24,889 bases of DNA from Tissierella_B sp964485455 (lineage in GTDB: Bacteria; Bacillota; Clostridia; Tissierellales; Tissierellaceae). The notes beneath the pieces were generated by a model. That model saw nothing but the letters and a program-made list of their open reading frames with translations, was not told the origin of the DNA and searched no databases. Numbering within the stretch: position 1 is the stretch's first letter; each line of letters begins with the position of its first letter. Positions 6,386 to 16,300 of the stretch are shown here, one piece after another. The DNA lies in assembly GCA_964485455.1 (NCBI GenBank), contig CAZAJU010000023.1:1-24889 (forward strand). Direction: 5' to 3'. The position numbers were made by a program, and so were the translations under genes.

Positions 6386-8359
6386 TTACTTAAGATACTT
6401 ATTAAACCACTCAGTAATCTCAGCTAATCTTCTAATTCTGCTCTTCGGCTTCCCACTTCGTGAGAGCTCATGATTTTCACCCTTAAACAATACAAATCTA
6501 GATTCTACTCCATGGTATTTTAATGCAGTAAACATCTGTAATCCTTCAGGAATCCAGCATCTATAGTCTTCATCTGAATGAATAAATAAAGTAGGCGTAG
6601 TAACTTCATCAGCATACTTTAGAGGTGATTGCAACCAAAGCTTTTCTGCATTGCTCCAAGGAGTTTCGTCTATTTGGTCTTCGGCAAAGAAGTACCCAAT
6701 ATCGCTAGTTCCATAAAAGGATAGCCAGTTGGAAATGCTTCTCTGAGAAACTGCAGCTTTAAATCTGGATGTCTGCCCGATTATCCAGTTGGTCATAAAT
6801 CCTCCATATGAACCACCAGTGACTCCAATTCTATCCCTATCTATATCCTGATAATTTATCAGTACGATATCTGTAAAATCCATTAAATCTTCAAAATCTA
6901 TAGTTCCATATTTACCCCTGATATCAGCAAACTTATCTCCAAAACCATCGCTACCCCTAGGATTTGTGTAGAATACGAAATAACCTTCATTTGACCATAA
7001 TTGCATCTCATGGTAGAACACATTTCCATATACAGTCTTTGGTCCACCATGGATATTTAAGATTGCAGGATATTTCGTCCCTGGTTTATAATCAACTGGC
7101 TTCATAATCCAGCCTTGAATCTCTATGTTATTATCTGTTACAAAAGTCAGCTTTTCAGGAACAGATAAGCTTTTTTCCTTATTAACCCAGGAGTTAAAGT
7201 GAGTTAATTGGACTTCCTCATGAGTTAAGGAATAAACTTCTTGAAGATTTAGCTCCCTAAGACCAATAAAATAAATTTTATTATCCTTTACATCAAATCC
7301 ATCTACGGACCCTTTGCCACAAGTTAATCTCTCTAGATTTCCTTTGGAATCAATTCTATTGATAAAGGAGAATGGTCCTTCAGTAGTTGTGAAATATAGA
7401 TACTTCCCATCTACCTTAGTATCTATAGAGCTACCGTATCTACAGTCTGAAGCTACTGAATTCCACTTGCTACAATCCAAATCAGAAATCATAGTCGTTC
7501 TATGTCCTTTAAAATCCGTAATATATATATTAGGGTTTTGGTTTAATCCATAGGATTTGCAATCATTTCCTATAAAGACAAGCTTGTTTTCTAAGAAATT
7601 ACAGTATTTATAGTTGAAGTCCTCATAAGGGGCAATACTTTCTAGTATATCATCCTTTATATTATATATATTAAGCTTAGTCTTAATATTCATCTTATCA
7701 ATGAAAGAAGAAGTTATTAATGCAACTTTTTTCTTATCTAAACTAAGCTCAAAGCACTCCACATTGGTAAAATCATCTGTTATAGGAATTAGGGTTTTTG
7801 AATCCGCCTTGTAGATATAAAGCTTATTTCTTTTTTTATTAGTATAGCCTTCACCATTGGACCAGAATGGGATTTCATCCAATATTTCAAAATCCCTTGA
7901 TTCCTTGTATTCTTCTAGTGCTTTTTCCTTATCATGTTCGATTTTCAGATATGGATTGTATTCTGCAGCTAAAAGATAAGTATTATCATCGATTATTCTT
8001 AAATCTCCAACTTTAAGGGGGATTTCCATATACTTTTCTGCTTCGCCCCCATTTATATCTATCTCATAATAAACTGTTAATGGTTCACCGTTTTTCTTAC
8101 GCTCCTTATCCTTAGCATCCCTAATGGATGGGAAGAGTATCTTAGAGCTGTCTCTCCAAATTATAGTGCTTTCTTCTCCCACACTAGTTATTTTCTTTAT
8201 ATTATAATTCTCATCAAGGATATAAATATTCGAAAGGTACTTGTTCTCTTCAAGGTCTATATGATGGACTACGAATCCACAATTTTTTCCATCTGGTGAA
8301 AAGACGATTCCAGATATAAACTTATATCTAGTGAAATCATCAAGCTTAAGCTTCTCCAT
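6386..8359 (-). CDS. S9 family serine peptidase (acylaminoacyl/prolyl oligopeptidase-like)
   Basis: The 657-aa protein has no signal peptide and is probably a cytoplasmic oligopeptide hydrolase. Residues about 1-390 are strand-rich with short repeats, consistent with the family's beta-propeller gating domain. Residues about 400-657 are the alpha/beta-hydrolase domain: HGGPKTVYGNVF forms the oxyanion region, GGSYGGFMTNW holds the nucleophile Ser517, HSDEDYRC holds the likely Asp598, and GENHELSRSG holds His630. The catalytic triad is complete. The start has AGGAGGAG just upstream. The gene lies 11 bp after the unrecognised 571-aa gene and is almost certainly cotranscribed with it. The exact substrate cannot be read from sequence. 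Confidence 0.94.
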   Translation of the reverse strand: MEKLKLDDFTRYKFISGIVFSPDGKNCGFVVHHIDLEENKYLSNIYILDENYNIKKITSVGEESTIIWRDSSKILFPSIRDAKDKERKKNGEPLTVYYEIDINGGEAEKYMEIPLKVGDLRIIDDNTYLLAAEYNPYLKIEHDKEKALEEYKESRDFEILDEIPFWSNGEGYTNKKRNKLYIYKADSKTLIPITDDFTNVECFELSLDKKKVALITSSFIDKMNIKTKLNIYNIKDDILESIAPYEDFNYKYCNFLENKLVFIGNDCKSYGLNQNPNIYITDFKGHRTTMISDLDCSKWNSVASDCRYGSSIDTKVDGKYLYFTTTEGPFSFINRIDSKGNLERLTCGKGSVDGFDVKDNKIYFIGLRELNLQEVYSLTHEEVQLTHFNSWVNKEKSLSVPEKLTFVTDNNIEIQGWIMKPVDYKPGTKYPAILNIHGGPKTVYGNVFYHEMQLWSNEGYFVFYTNPRGSDGFGDKFADIRGKYGTIDFEDLMDFTDIVLINYQDIDRDRIGVTGGSYGGFMTNWIIGQTSRFKAAVSQRSISNWLSFYGTSDIGYFFAEDQIDETPWSNAEKLWLQSPLKYADEVTTPTLFIHSDEDYRCWIPEGLQMFTALKYHGVESRFVLFKGENHELSRSGKPKSRIRRLAEITEWFNKYLK

Positions 8360-8370
8360 TTCAACTCCTC

Positions 8371-10086
8371 CTAATGTTTTTTCTCATGCCGATAAATATC
8401 CAAACTAATCAAACTAGAACTATATGTATTAGTGTTTTTTTGATAAATATATTCAAATATCAATTTACCGAGCTTTGTAATTTCCCAGCTATAGCTAGGA
8501 TAAAAGTTAGTCTTGATCAATCCGAGGAGTTTGAGGTATTCATTTATTCCAAGGAGATAGTCTAAGTTGAAATCGTAAGTATCCAGAATATACCCTACCT
8601 CATATGATTTGTTTTCCTCTAATTGTGATGCTAGGTTGATAAAGGTTGTCATACTAATATCTAATAGGTTTCTGTTAATATCAGTACTATCACAGAAGAA
8701 GTCCCTATCCCAAATACTGCTGAATAATACTAGAAACTTCTCTTCATCTCTTAACCTTAGGAAGGTTGTACCTTTCTTAGTCAAAACCAGATTATTCCCT
8801 TCGATAGAGGTTATGCCAGACCTTTGTCCTATATGATAAAACATATTAATAATCGGATAATCCTTTTGATTAGCAAATTCACTTTTTAAGGACATTTTTT
8901 CAGTTAACAGATCGTTTATATCCAAAAGATATTTTCGCTTTAAGTTTTGTTTTTGAGTTAGTTCCAGCGTTTTATCCATGATATAGAGGATATATCTATC
9001 AAAGTTGATTAGTAGGTTTATAGCTGTCTCATTTAATCGGTCTACAATCTTTCTCTCCAAAATTTGATTTATATTAAAAGGGGTATTAAAATTTTTAAGC
9101 TTTGCCATATATGTAAATCTGTTTTTGCTGATATCCAGTATATCCATGTAGCTTTCTTGATAATTCACATAACGACTTGATAGAAAACCGAAAAATCTCT
9201 TAAATGTAGAAATATATGAATTCAAGGACTCCTTCGAGCATATAAAACCATCACTTATGGCATTATCAAAGAATTTCTTAAAGTTAAATTCATTCAAGTT
9301 ATATAGGGTTAACCCCTCCTCAACCAAGTAATGGTCAAAGAATTCAACAAGATTAGAAATATCCTTGGAAGCCATTTTGCCTTCATTATTAGTTTTCAAG
9401 TATTCTCCAAAATCATCTAGTTCATCAAAAAAATAAGAATTAGGAATTTCATCTAAGCCTATTCCGTTTAAGATGGAATAATTATAGTTTTCCATTAAAA
9501 CAAGAGAATTCTTTTTTAAATAGCTTTTTATAGTTAGGTCTGGATCCAGATTTCTCTTGAAATTATAGTCTGTGAGAAAATCCCCCATGAATAAATACTT
9601 ACATGATGGCGGAAGAAAGCTAATATCACCCATAAAAATATATTGATCCATTACCTTTCCTATCCTTACTAGAAGATATTCTCCAACCTTCAATATTTCA
9701 TTCATATAGGGCTCCAAAACCTTGTAATTCTGATTTTGAAATATATCCACCACATGCATATATTGGCCTTCGAAGGCTGTTATTTCACATAAGGTTACAT
9801 AGGAATTGCACCTATCAATCAAAAGTCTTCTTTCAAATGGTAAAAGATTGTCTCCGTGTTCTTCTAAAAATCTTTGTATGAATGTTTTTCCTTCACTATC
9901 TTCGTAGTCTAAACTTAGCCATAGTTTTAAACCCGACCGATTTGAATCATCCATAAAGAGGCGATTTCCTTCCTCAATTTCATCTAATAGACTTTCTATA
10001 TCAACAATTTCATCCATAAAATCATAAAGTTTCTTAATGATTTTGGATTCAATCCTAAGTACTGTTTCTATGCTTAAATTTTGCAT
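8371..10086 (-). CDS. Unrecognised 571-aa protein with an integrase core-binding-like segment
   Basis: I do not recognise this family. The protein is acidic, rich in Leu, Asn, Asp, Phe and Tyr, has no signal peptide or clear membrane helix, and seems cytosolic. Roughly residues 240-310 (SNLVEFFDHYLVEEGLTLY to STFKRFFGFLSSR) resemble the four-helix core-binding domain of tyrosine recombinases. No catalytic Arg/His/Tyr domain follows. The C-terminal third (ITSIEGNNLVLTKKGTTFL and LLGLIKTNFYPSYSWEITKL) looks like winged-helix units, so nucleic-acid binding is possible but unproven. I prefer the start at 10086 because GGAGGAAG lies just upstream; an in-frame ATG at 10098 would put that site inside the coding region. 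It is first in the operon with the S9 peptidase and YihY genes. Confidence 0.75.
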   Translation of the reverse strand: MQNLSIETVLRIESKIIKKLYDFMDEIVDIESLLDEIEEGNRLFMDDSNRSGLKLWLSLDYEDSEGKTFIQRFLEEHGDNLLPFERRLLIDRCNSYVTLCEITAFEGQYMHVVDIFQNQNYKVLEPYMNEILKVGEYLLVRIGKVMDQYIFMGDISFLPPSCKYLFMGDFLTDYNFKRNLDPDLTIKSYLKKNSLVLMENYNYSILNGIGLDEIPNSYFFDELDDFGEYLKTNNEGKMASKDISNLVEFFDHYLVEEGLTLYNLNEFNFKKFFDNAISDGFICSKESLNSYISTFKRFFGFLSSRYVNYQESYMDILDISKNRFTYMAKLKNFNTPFNINQILERKIVDRLNETAINLLINFDRYILYIMDKTLELTQKQNLKRKYLLDINDLLTEKMSLKSEFANQKDYPIINMFYHIGQRSGITSIEGNNLVLTKKGTTFLRLRDEEKFLVLFSSIWDRDFFCDSTDINRNLLDISMTTFINLASQLEENKSYEVGYILDTYDFNLDYLLGINEYLKLLGLIKTNFYPSYSWEITKLGKLIFEYIYQKNTNTYSSSLISLDIYRHEKKH

Positions 10087-10125
10087 TTCTTCCTCCATTT
10101 ATTTCATCACACATATCATAACCTC

Positions 10126-10131
10126 ATTATA
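10126..10131 (-). promoter_or_regulatory. Candidate -10 box of the minus-strand operon
   Basis: Read on the minus strand this is TATAAT, 40 bp before the start codon at 10086. The -35 candidate 17 bp upstream, TTGTGG, is poor. It is plausible as the promoter of the three-gene operon. Confidence 0.4.
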
Positions 10132-10165
10132 TACTAAAGATTTACAATCCACAATTCGAGTTTCA

Positions 10166-10194
10166 ACAATGCTTAAACAATGCTTAATTATAAT
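10166..10194 (+). promoter_or_regulatory. Kinase promoter with two perfect 11-bp direct repeats
   Basis: ACAATGCTTAA occurs twice in tandem with no spacer (10166-10176 and 10177-10187) and is followed after one base by a perfect -10 TATAAT (10189-10194). The -35 position falls in the repeats and reads ACAATG, a poor match, as expected if an activator bound there replaces it. Read on the other strand, the unit GTTTAAGCATT matches the repeat unit at 17503 in 9 of 11 bases. The leader to the kinase start codon is about 110 nt. An alternative start using TTGAAT (10197) and TATTAT (10219) cannot be excluded. Confidence 0.6.
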
Positions 10195-10311
10195 CTTGAA
10201 TGAGAGGTAATTATAGGATATTATTAATAAAACAATAAAATTACATTATTCGACAAAATAATATTTGAATAAAAATTGCCTTTAAAATATTAGGATAATT
10301 TGGAGGTTTTG

Positions 10312-12240
10312 ATGATATCAAGTAAGAACAAATCAATCAAAACAAAAAAAGACATAGAGACAATTAAAATACAGGTTTCCAAAGCACTTTTAACATTTCT
10401 AATATTTGCATTGGTTACATTTGCATATACCCAATGGAAGAATTGGAATCAAATTGGTTCAATAAAGAGAATAGAGTATATGGAGGATATCGACAATACT
10501 CTAGAATTTGGAGAAATTAAAGAAGAAAGATTTAATAAAGCCTCAGGCAATTATACATGGAGCTTAGCATCCGGATTGATGAAGGGAAACAATACATCTA
10601 CCTGGTGGGTAAGAATAAAAACAGATGATTTGCTAAAATACAAAGAAAAAATCTCAGAAAAAAGATCATATAATGATAGTATGTTTCTATCAATTACCAA
10701 TCCAACTGTTGAAAAGGTTGTATTATACATACCAACGATATCAAATGCTGAAGAAAATTATAAAACCTATATTGCAGGTTGGGGTTACCCAAATCAAGAG
10801 CATCAAGACCAAGATTTTTCATATCCCGTATTCAGATTGCCTGATAGGATTCCAAAAGAAAAGTATGTATATATTCAGCTAAGCTCAAGCTATACTAACA
10901 ATTATTCGTTTAGGGTAATGAATGAAAGCATATACAATAGTTTGCGTCAAGATTATGCTGCAATAAATGCACTATTTTTCGGATTAGTAATAGCCTTTGG
11001 CATTAATAATTTCATTCAGTTTACATCATTAAGAATTTCTGCACACCTGTACTATGTAATATATTTAAGCACAATATTACTATATCAGGGCTCTGTTATG
11101 GGAGGTCTTCGTTTATTCTTAGGAGACATGGCTGAACTCTTAATTGCAAATGTGGCATCCCTTGGACTTTTAATGATGATAGCTGCACTCTATTTTTTCC
11201 GTTCATACCTTGAAACCAAAAAAACATTTCCAAAGCATGATAAATTCTCTGTTTTTCTTACTATACTATGCATTGCTGATATAATGGTTATGGTCGTAGG
11301 CTATAAGTATTTGGGCAACATAGCCTCTGTTATAATTGCAAATATTGTTGGAATATTTATTATTTCAACAACCTATCAGGCAATACAAAGAAATATAAGC
11401 TATGCAAAATATCTTTTTATAGGGTGGTTATTTACCCTATCAGTATCAGTAATTTTTAATCTAAGGGCATGGGGTTTTATTCCAAATAATGAATTTACAT
11501 TGTTTTTAATCCTTATTCCAATAGTAGCTGAAGCAGTTCTTCTATCATTGGGCCTGGCTGAGCTAGTTAAGAAATTAGGGGCGGATAAAGAAAATGTCCT
11601 AAAGCTTTATAATATATCCCAAGAACAGGTAGTATCAAAGGAAACAGCATTTTTACAGGCCCAAATAAAGCCACACTTTCTTTTCAATGCATTAAATGTT
11701 ATTGAAGCACTTTGCTATATAGATAGCAAAAAAGCAGGGGAGCTTATATTGGACCTTTCAAAATTTCTGCAGCATAGCTTTGATTTTAGGAATCTCCAAA
11801 GGTATATCCCATTTGAGGAGGAGTTGGAATTTGTTAAGGCTTATGTAAAAATAGAACAAGCTCGTTTTAGGAATGAGCTAAAGGTAGAGTATTTTATTGA
11901 GAATGTTAAAGAACTCATGCTTCCACCTCTTATAATACAACCCCTTGTTGAAAATGCTATAAAGCATGGAATTAGAAAACAAGGTACAAGTGGAACGGTT
12001 TTATTAAGAGTTAAAAATCTATCAGACTGCTACAGAATAGAGGTTGAAGATGATGGCTCAGGAATGACAAAAGAGCAAATAGAAGAAGCACTAAAGGAAG
12101 ATAAGACACAATCTGGCGGAGTTGGAATTTCAAACATACAAAAGAGACTTAAAATGTTCTATAGCACAGAACTAAAATTTGAAAGCGAAATAGGTGAAGG
12201 AACTAAGGTTACTATTATGTTACCAAAGGATAGGGAGTGA
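10312..12240 (+). CDS. 7TM-DISM/LytS-type sensor histidine kinase
   Basis: The 642-aa protein is a membrane sensor kinase. Residues about 24-40 form one helix, followed by an outer domain of about 170 residues (with WWVRIKTDD) of the 7TMR-DISM extracellular kind. Residues about 205-415 hold a block of seven transmembrane helices. The kinase part begins near 445: QAQIKPHFLFNAL contains the phosphoacceptor His455, PLVENAIKHG is the N-box with Asn548, and DDGSGM with GGVGISNIQKR form the ATP lid, as in LytS/YehU kinases. The start is ATG 10312 with GGAGG 5 nt upstream; an in-frame TTG at 10300 is less likely. The response regulator gene follows 4 bp after the stop, so the two are a cognate pair. 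The ligand is unknown; DISM domains are often suggested to bind carbohydrates or similar small molecules. Confidence 0.93.
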   Translation: MISSKNKSIKTKKDIETIKIQVSKALLTFLIFALVTFAYTQWKNWNQIGSIKRIEYMEDIDNTLEFGEIKEERFNKASGNYTWSLASGLMKGNNTSTWWVRIKTDDLLKYKEKISEKRSYNDSMFLSITNPTVEKVVLYIPTISNAEENYKTYIAGWGYPNQEHQDQDFSYPVFRLPDRIPKEKYVYIQLSSSYTNNYSFRVMNESIYNSLRQDYAAINALFFGLVIAFGINNFIQFTSLRISAHLYYVIYLSTILLYQGSVMGGLRLFLGDMAELLIANVASLGLLMMIAALYFFRSYLETKKTFPKHDKFSVFLTILCIADIMVMVVGYKYLGNIASVIIANIVGIFIISTTYQAIQRNISYAKYLFIGWLFTLSVSVIFNLRAWGFIPNNEFTLFLILIPIVAEAVLLSLGLAELVKKLGADKENVLKLYNISQEQVVSKETAFLQAQIKPHFLFNALNVIEALCYIDSKKAGELILDLSKFLQHSFDFRNLQRYIPFEEELEFVKAYVKIEQARFRNELKVEYFIENVKELMLPPLIIQPLVENAIKHGIRKQGTSGTVLLRVKNLSDCYRIEVEDDGSGMTKEQIEEALKEDKTQSGGVGISNIQKRLKMFYSTELKFESEIGEGTKVTIMLPKDRE

Positions 12241-12244
12241 TAAA

Positions 12245-13219
12245 TTGAAGGTAGCAATTGTAGATGATGAATATTTTGCACTTCAAGGCCTTAAAATGAA
12301 GCTTGCTTTGATTGATGGAATAGAAATTGTAGGCATGTATGATAATAGTGAATTGTTCTTAAAGGAAATTCTCCATATAATGCCTGATGTTGTATTACTA
12401 GATGTAGAGATGCCTAAGAAAAATGGCTTTGATGTATTTGCTGAGCTCCTTGACATGGGACAATCACCATATGTAATTTTTGTTACTGCACAAAGTCATT
12501 ATGCAGTACAGGCCTTTGACGTAAATGCATTAGATTATATTGTAAAACCTGTGAGTGTTGAGAGGCTTAATAAGGCACTCGATCGAGTAAGAACACAGCT
12601 ATCAAGCTTTGAAGCCAAGGAAATATATGATGCTACTATTAAAATAAATTGCTTTCACAATTTTTCAATTAAGTATAAAAACATAGAGTTCAATACAGGA
12701 TGGAAGACAAAAAAATCCGAGGAGCTCCTAGCTTACCTTATTTACGAAAAAGGACAATTTGTTCAAAAAGAAAAAATTGCTGAAGCTCTATGGCCAGAGG
12801 AAAACAGTGAAAAAAGCATGGCAAACATTCATGTGGCATTTTACTATCTAAAGCAACAGGAAAACAGGTTGAATATAAAGCTGCCCATAGATTCTAAAAG
12901 AGGAAAGATGCGAATAATTTTAGAAGAAACAGAATGTGACATGTTAAATTTTGATGAATTTTATGATAAGGCTAATGATAAAAAGATTCCTGAAGAACAA
13001 AGAGTAGAATCTATGGAAATGGCAGTAGCACTGTATAAAGGGCCATTGTTTGAAGACCGTTATTACAGCTGGAATTTAAATCTAGTTCAGCACTACGAGT
13101 TGAAATATGAAGAGCTACTTAGACAACTAATAAAACACTACGAAAGCCACAAAAATCACACCAAATCTAAATATTTCAAAAAAATTCTCTTAACACACAC
13201 AGGAGAAGAGGAAAATTAA
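12245..13219 (+). CDS. Response regulator with SARP-like (winged-helix plus BTAD) output
   Basis: The 324-aa protein has an N-terminal receiver domain (residues 1-115) with acidic pocket Asp7/Asp8, phosphoacceptor Asp53, Thr81 and Lys101. A winged-helix DNA-binding region follows at about 135-215 (KKSEELLAYLIYEKGQFVQ, EKIAEALWPEE), then a helical bacterial-transcriptional-activator domain at about 228-315. This order (REC, OmpR-like winged helix, BTAD) is that of SARP-type activators, which bind direct repeats with an 11-bp period. I chose the TTG start at 12245 because GGGAGTGA lies 7 nt upstream and translation then opens with the usual KVAIVDDE; upstream in-frame codons would overlap the kinase. 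Direct-repeat sites in three nearby promoters (10166, 13311, 17503) make it the likely regulator of this locus. Confidence 0.92.
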   Translation: MKVAIVDDEYFALQGLKMKLALIDGIEIVGMYDNSELFLKEILHIMPDVVLLDVEMPKKNGFDVFAELLDMGQSPYVIFVTAQSHYAVQAFDVNALDYIVKPVSVERLNKALDRVRTQLSSFEAKEIYDATIKINCFHNFSIKYKNIEFNTGWKTKKSEELLAYLIYEKGQFVQKEKIAEALWPEENSEKSMANIHVAFYYLKQQENRLNIKLPIDSKRGKMRIILEETECDMLNFDEFYDKANDKKIPEEQRVESMEMAVALYKGPLFEDRYYSWNLNLVQHYELKYEELLRQLIKHYESHKNHTKSKYFKKILLTHTGEEEN

Positions 13220-13230
13220 ATAGTTTAACT

Positions 13231-13274
13231 AAACCAAGCTACGAAACAGTCTATGTATCCTAGCTTGGTTTTTT
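13231..13274 (+). terminator. Rho-independent terminator after the response regulator
   Basis: AACCAAGCTA (13232-13241) pairs with TAGCTTGGTT (13261-13270) around a 19-nt loop, and a T-run follows. It separates the kinase/regulator operon from the surface-protein gene, which therefore needs its own promoter. Confidence 0.9.
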
Positions 13275-13310
13275 GTTTTTTAAAAGAAATTATTCCAAAC
13301 CTAGAATTTA

Positions 13311-13344
13311 GTTTAGACTTTGTTAAGGTTTCTGTATATATACT
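13311..13344 (+). promoter_or_regulatory. Surface-protein promoter with 11-bp direct repeats
   Basis: GTTTAGACTTT (13311-13321) is followed by GTTAAGGTTTC (13322-13332). The two half-sites share seven of eleven positions. The -10 candidates TATATA (13337) or TATACT (13339) follow at once. The same 24-bp pattern, with 19 identical bases, occurs upstream of the stand-alone receiver gene at 17503. A weak -35 (TAGACT, 13314) overlaps the repeats. I infer that this is a binding site for the SARP-like regulator. Confidence 0.6.
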
Positions 13345-13391
13345 GAAAATACATTTAACCAATAAAAACAAAGATAATGAGGAGGAAAATA

Positions 13392-16300
13392 ATGAAGAGA
13401 TTAATTAGTTTTATATTGATATTTACGTTAATAATTTCAATGTTCAACTTTCCGGTGAATGCAGTGGAGCCTTCAGTAATTGAAATTAAAACCTGGGAAG
13501 ATTTACATAATATACGTAATAACTTAAGCGGAAATTATAAACTAATGAATGACCTTGGTACGGGCGATGAGGGCTACATTACCTATGCATCTAGCAGTGC
13601 CAATGGAGGTTTAGGCTGGGAACCAATAGGGAATTATTCTACTAGATTCATAGGTCATTTTGATGGCAATGGAAAAACCATCAGTGGACTCACAATAAAC
13701 AGACCATCAGGACAAGGAATTGGCTTATTTGGATTTACAAATACAAATGCAAAAATATCCAATGTAAAGTTAAAAGATGTAAATGTGAGTGGTAAAAGTT
13801 CTGTTGGTGGTTTGGTAGGTTGGGCTGAAAACACAATAATAAGTGATTGTTCTGTGACAGGTGCTGTAATAGGAAGTGCAGTTGCAGGGGGTACTGATAT
13901 TGGTGGTCTTGTAGGCCGTCAATATAAGGGAGAGATAACAACCTCTTATGCAGATGCTTCTGTATCAGGTTATACAATTCTTGGTGGGTTAGTTGGTAGT
14001 AGTCCTTACGGCAATATCAATAATTCCTATGCTAAGGGTAATGTACATGGTTATTTAGATCAACTTAAAGATAAGTATCCTGGGGGAGAAGCTGGTGGAC
14101 TCGTTGGAGGAGCGTATGGAGGAACAATAACCAAATGCTATGCAACCGGCAAAGTAACAGGAACCGTTTATTTTAAAGGTGTATTAGTAGGTTTCTTGGG
14201 AAATGATAGTGCTGTAACAAATTCATTCTTTGACAATACAATTTATTCTTTTCCGCTATGGTTTGGAATCGGAGGCAAACCTAATCCTTATACTAATATT
14301 ACCCAAGATATTACAAGTGCAACAACTGGAGTTATGCAGACGAAATCCACTTTCACAAATAAAGGTTGGGATTTTGATAAAATTTGGGCCATTGATGAAG
14401 GCACATCATATCCTTATTTCAAACCAAAACTAATTAAAGTAAGCTTTAACATGGGTGATAATTACGTAAAAGCTCCAAGCGATAAATATTACGAGCCTGA
14501 CCTTAGCCTTACATATGGCTCAGATTTGCCGGATAGTAGCTTTATAAGGCCTGGTTATACATTTAAGGGATGGTATACAGAGGCAGATGGTGGAGATGAA
14601 GTAACAAGTAGCTCAAATATAAAAGTAGCAGCTGACCATACTCTATATGCACAATGGGAAGGTNNNNNNNNNNNNNNNNNNNNNNNNNNNNNNNNNNNNN
14701 NNNNNNNNNNNNNNNNNNNNNNNNNNNNNNNNNNNNNNNNNNNNNNNNNNNNNNNNNNNNNNNTAGCTACTGGCTTGATGGCTGGTATACTGATGCTTCA
14801 GCTGGTAGCCTAGTTACAAATAAAACTATTGTAAAGACGACCACGGACCACGCCTTATATGCTCATTGGTCTGAAGCTGAGCTAAACAATGTCATATATG
14901 ATGGAAATGGAAATACTACAGGAGCCGCAATAGAAAGTGTATTACACTATCCTGGTGATACTGTAACAGTAACTGATGTAGGAGATTTGGCAAGGGAAGG
15001 CTATGATTTTGCAGGTTGGAATAGTGAAGCAGATGGTACAGGGGAGACTTATGAAGTAGGAAGCACATTCGAAATGCTAAACAAGGAATTAACACTTTAT
15101 GCAATATGGCAACCAAAAGATATACAAGTAAGCTTTGCTCCTCAAGCAGCAGAAGTAACGACACCCGGGCCCATAAATGTTACATTCGACGGGGAATATG
15201 GTGCTAATAATGATTTTAAGAATACTATTCAAAATTTAACACGCACGGGCTATGATCTATTAGGCTGGTTTAAAGAGCAGGTTTCAGCTTTAACCTCTAC
15301 CTGGAATGCTAATAAAAAAGAATGGGCTGTTAGCAGTCTTGATAATTCGCTTAAGGTTGAAAACAATACTAAGGTTACAAATCCTGATGCTCACATACTA
15401 TATGCCCAATGGGCTCCGAAGATTTTCACTCTAGAATATGACACCCAGGGAGGTGAAATTATAGATGGAGTTTCAAGTGCCACAGCCATCTATGATTTTA
15501 AATATGGTCAACTTAAAACTGCAACAAGGCAAGGATATACCCTGAATGGATGGTATGCCTCAGATGGAACGAAAGTTGAGAGCACTGATGTAGTAAAATT
15601 AACAAATGACCAAACTTTATATGCTAAATGGACACCAAATACCGACACACCATATACAGTAGGGCACTATCATCAAAATATAATAGGTGATGGATATATA
15701 CCAATTGACTATGAAACTAAAACAGGTGAAACAAATACTAATGTAACGGTGGACGACATGCAACCTCAAGTATATGAGGGGTTTACAGAAAACCAGGCTA
15801 AAAGAGCAAGTAGCGGAACTATTGCAGGTGATGGTTCACTAGCATTGGGATATTACTATGATAGAAACACATATACTGTGACATTTAATAGTAATGGTGG
15901 TTCTGATATATCACCAGAAACCATACGCTATGGAGGAACTATAACAACTCAACCTATAAAACCGGGATACAACTTTGCAGGTTGGTATAAGGATGCGGAC
16001 TTAAAAACTAAGTGGAATTTAGGCACAGATACAGTAACAGCAACAACAGCCCTATACGCCAAATGGACTTCAGATGATAACGGTGGGGATGGCGGAGGCT
16101 ATCAACCAAAGACCGAGCAAATAAACGTTGATGTGGAAACCGGAAAACTAGGTCAGGATGTTGTAAGTAAAACACCAATAACTCGTACAACAGATGCTGA
16201 CGGTAAAAAGAATGATAAAGTAACATTCGCACCAGAGCTAGCAAAAGAAACCATAAAATCAATAATAGGTATGGGACAAAATCTAGTACGTGTGGTGATT

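Noticed and set aside
8371..10086. Tyrosine recombinase or integrase
   Set aside because: Only a core-binding-like segment is seen; no catalytic domain with Arg/His/Tyr follows.
10166..10187. CRISPR-like or tandem-repeat array
   Set aside because: Only two 11-bp units with no spacer, placed exactly over a promoter.
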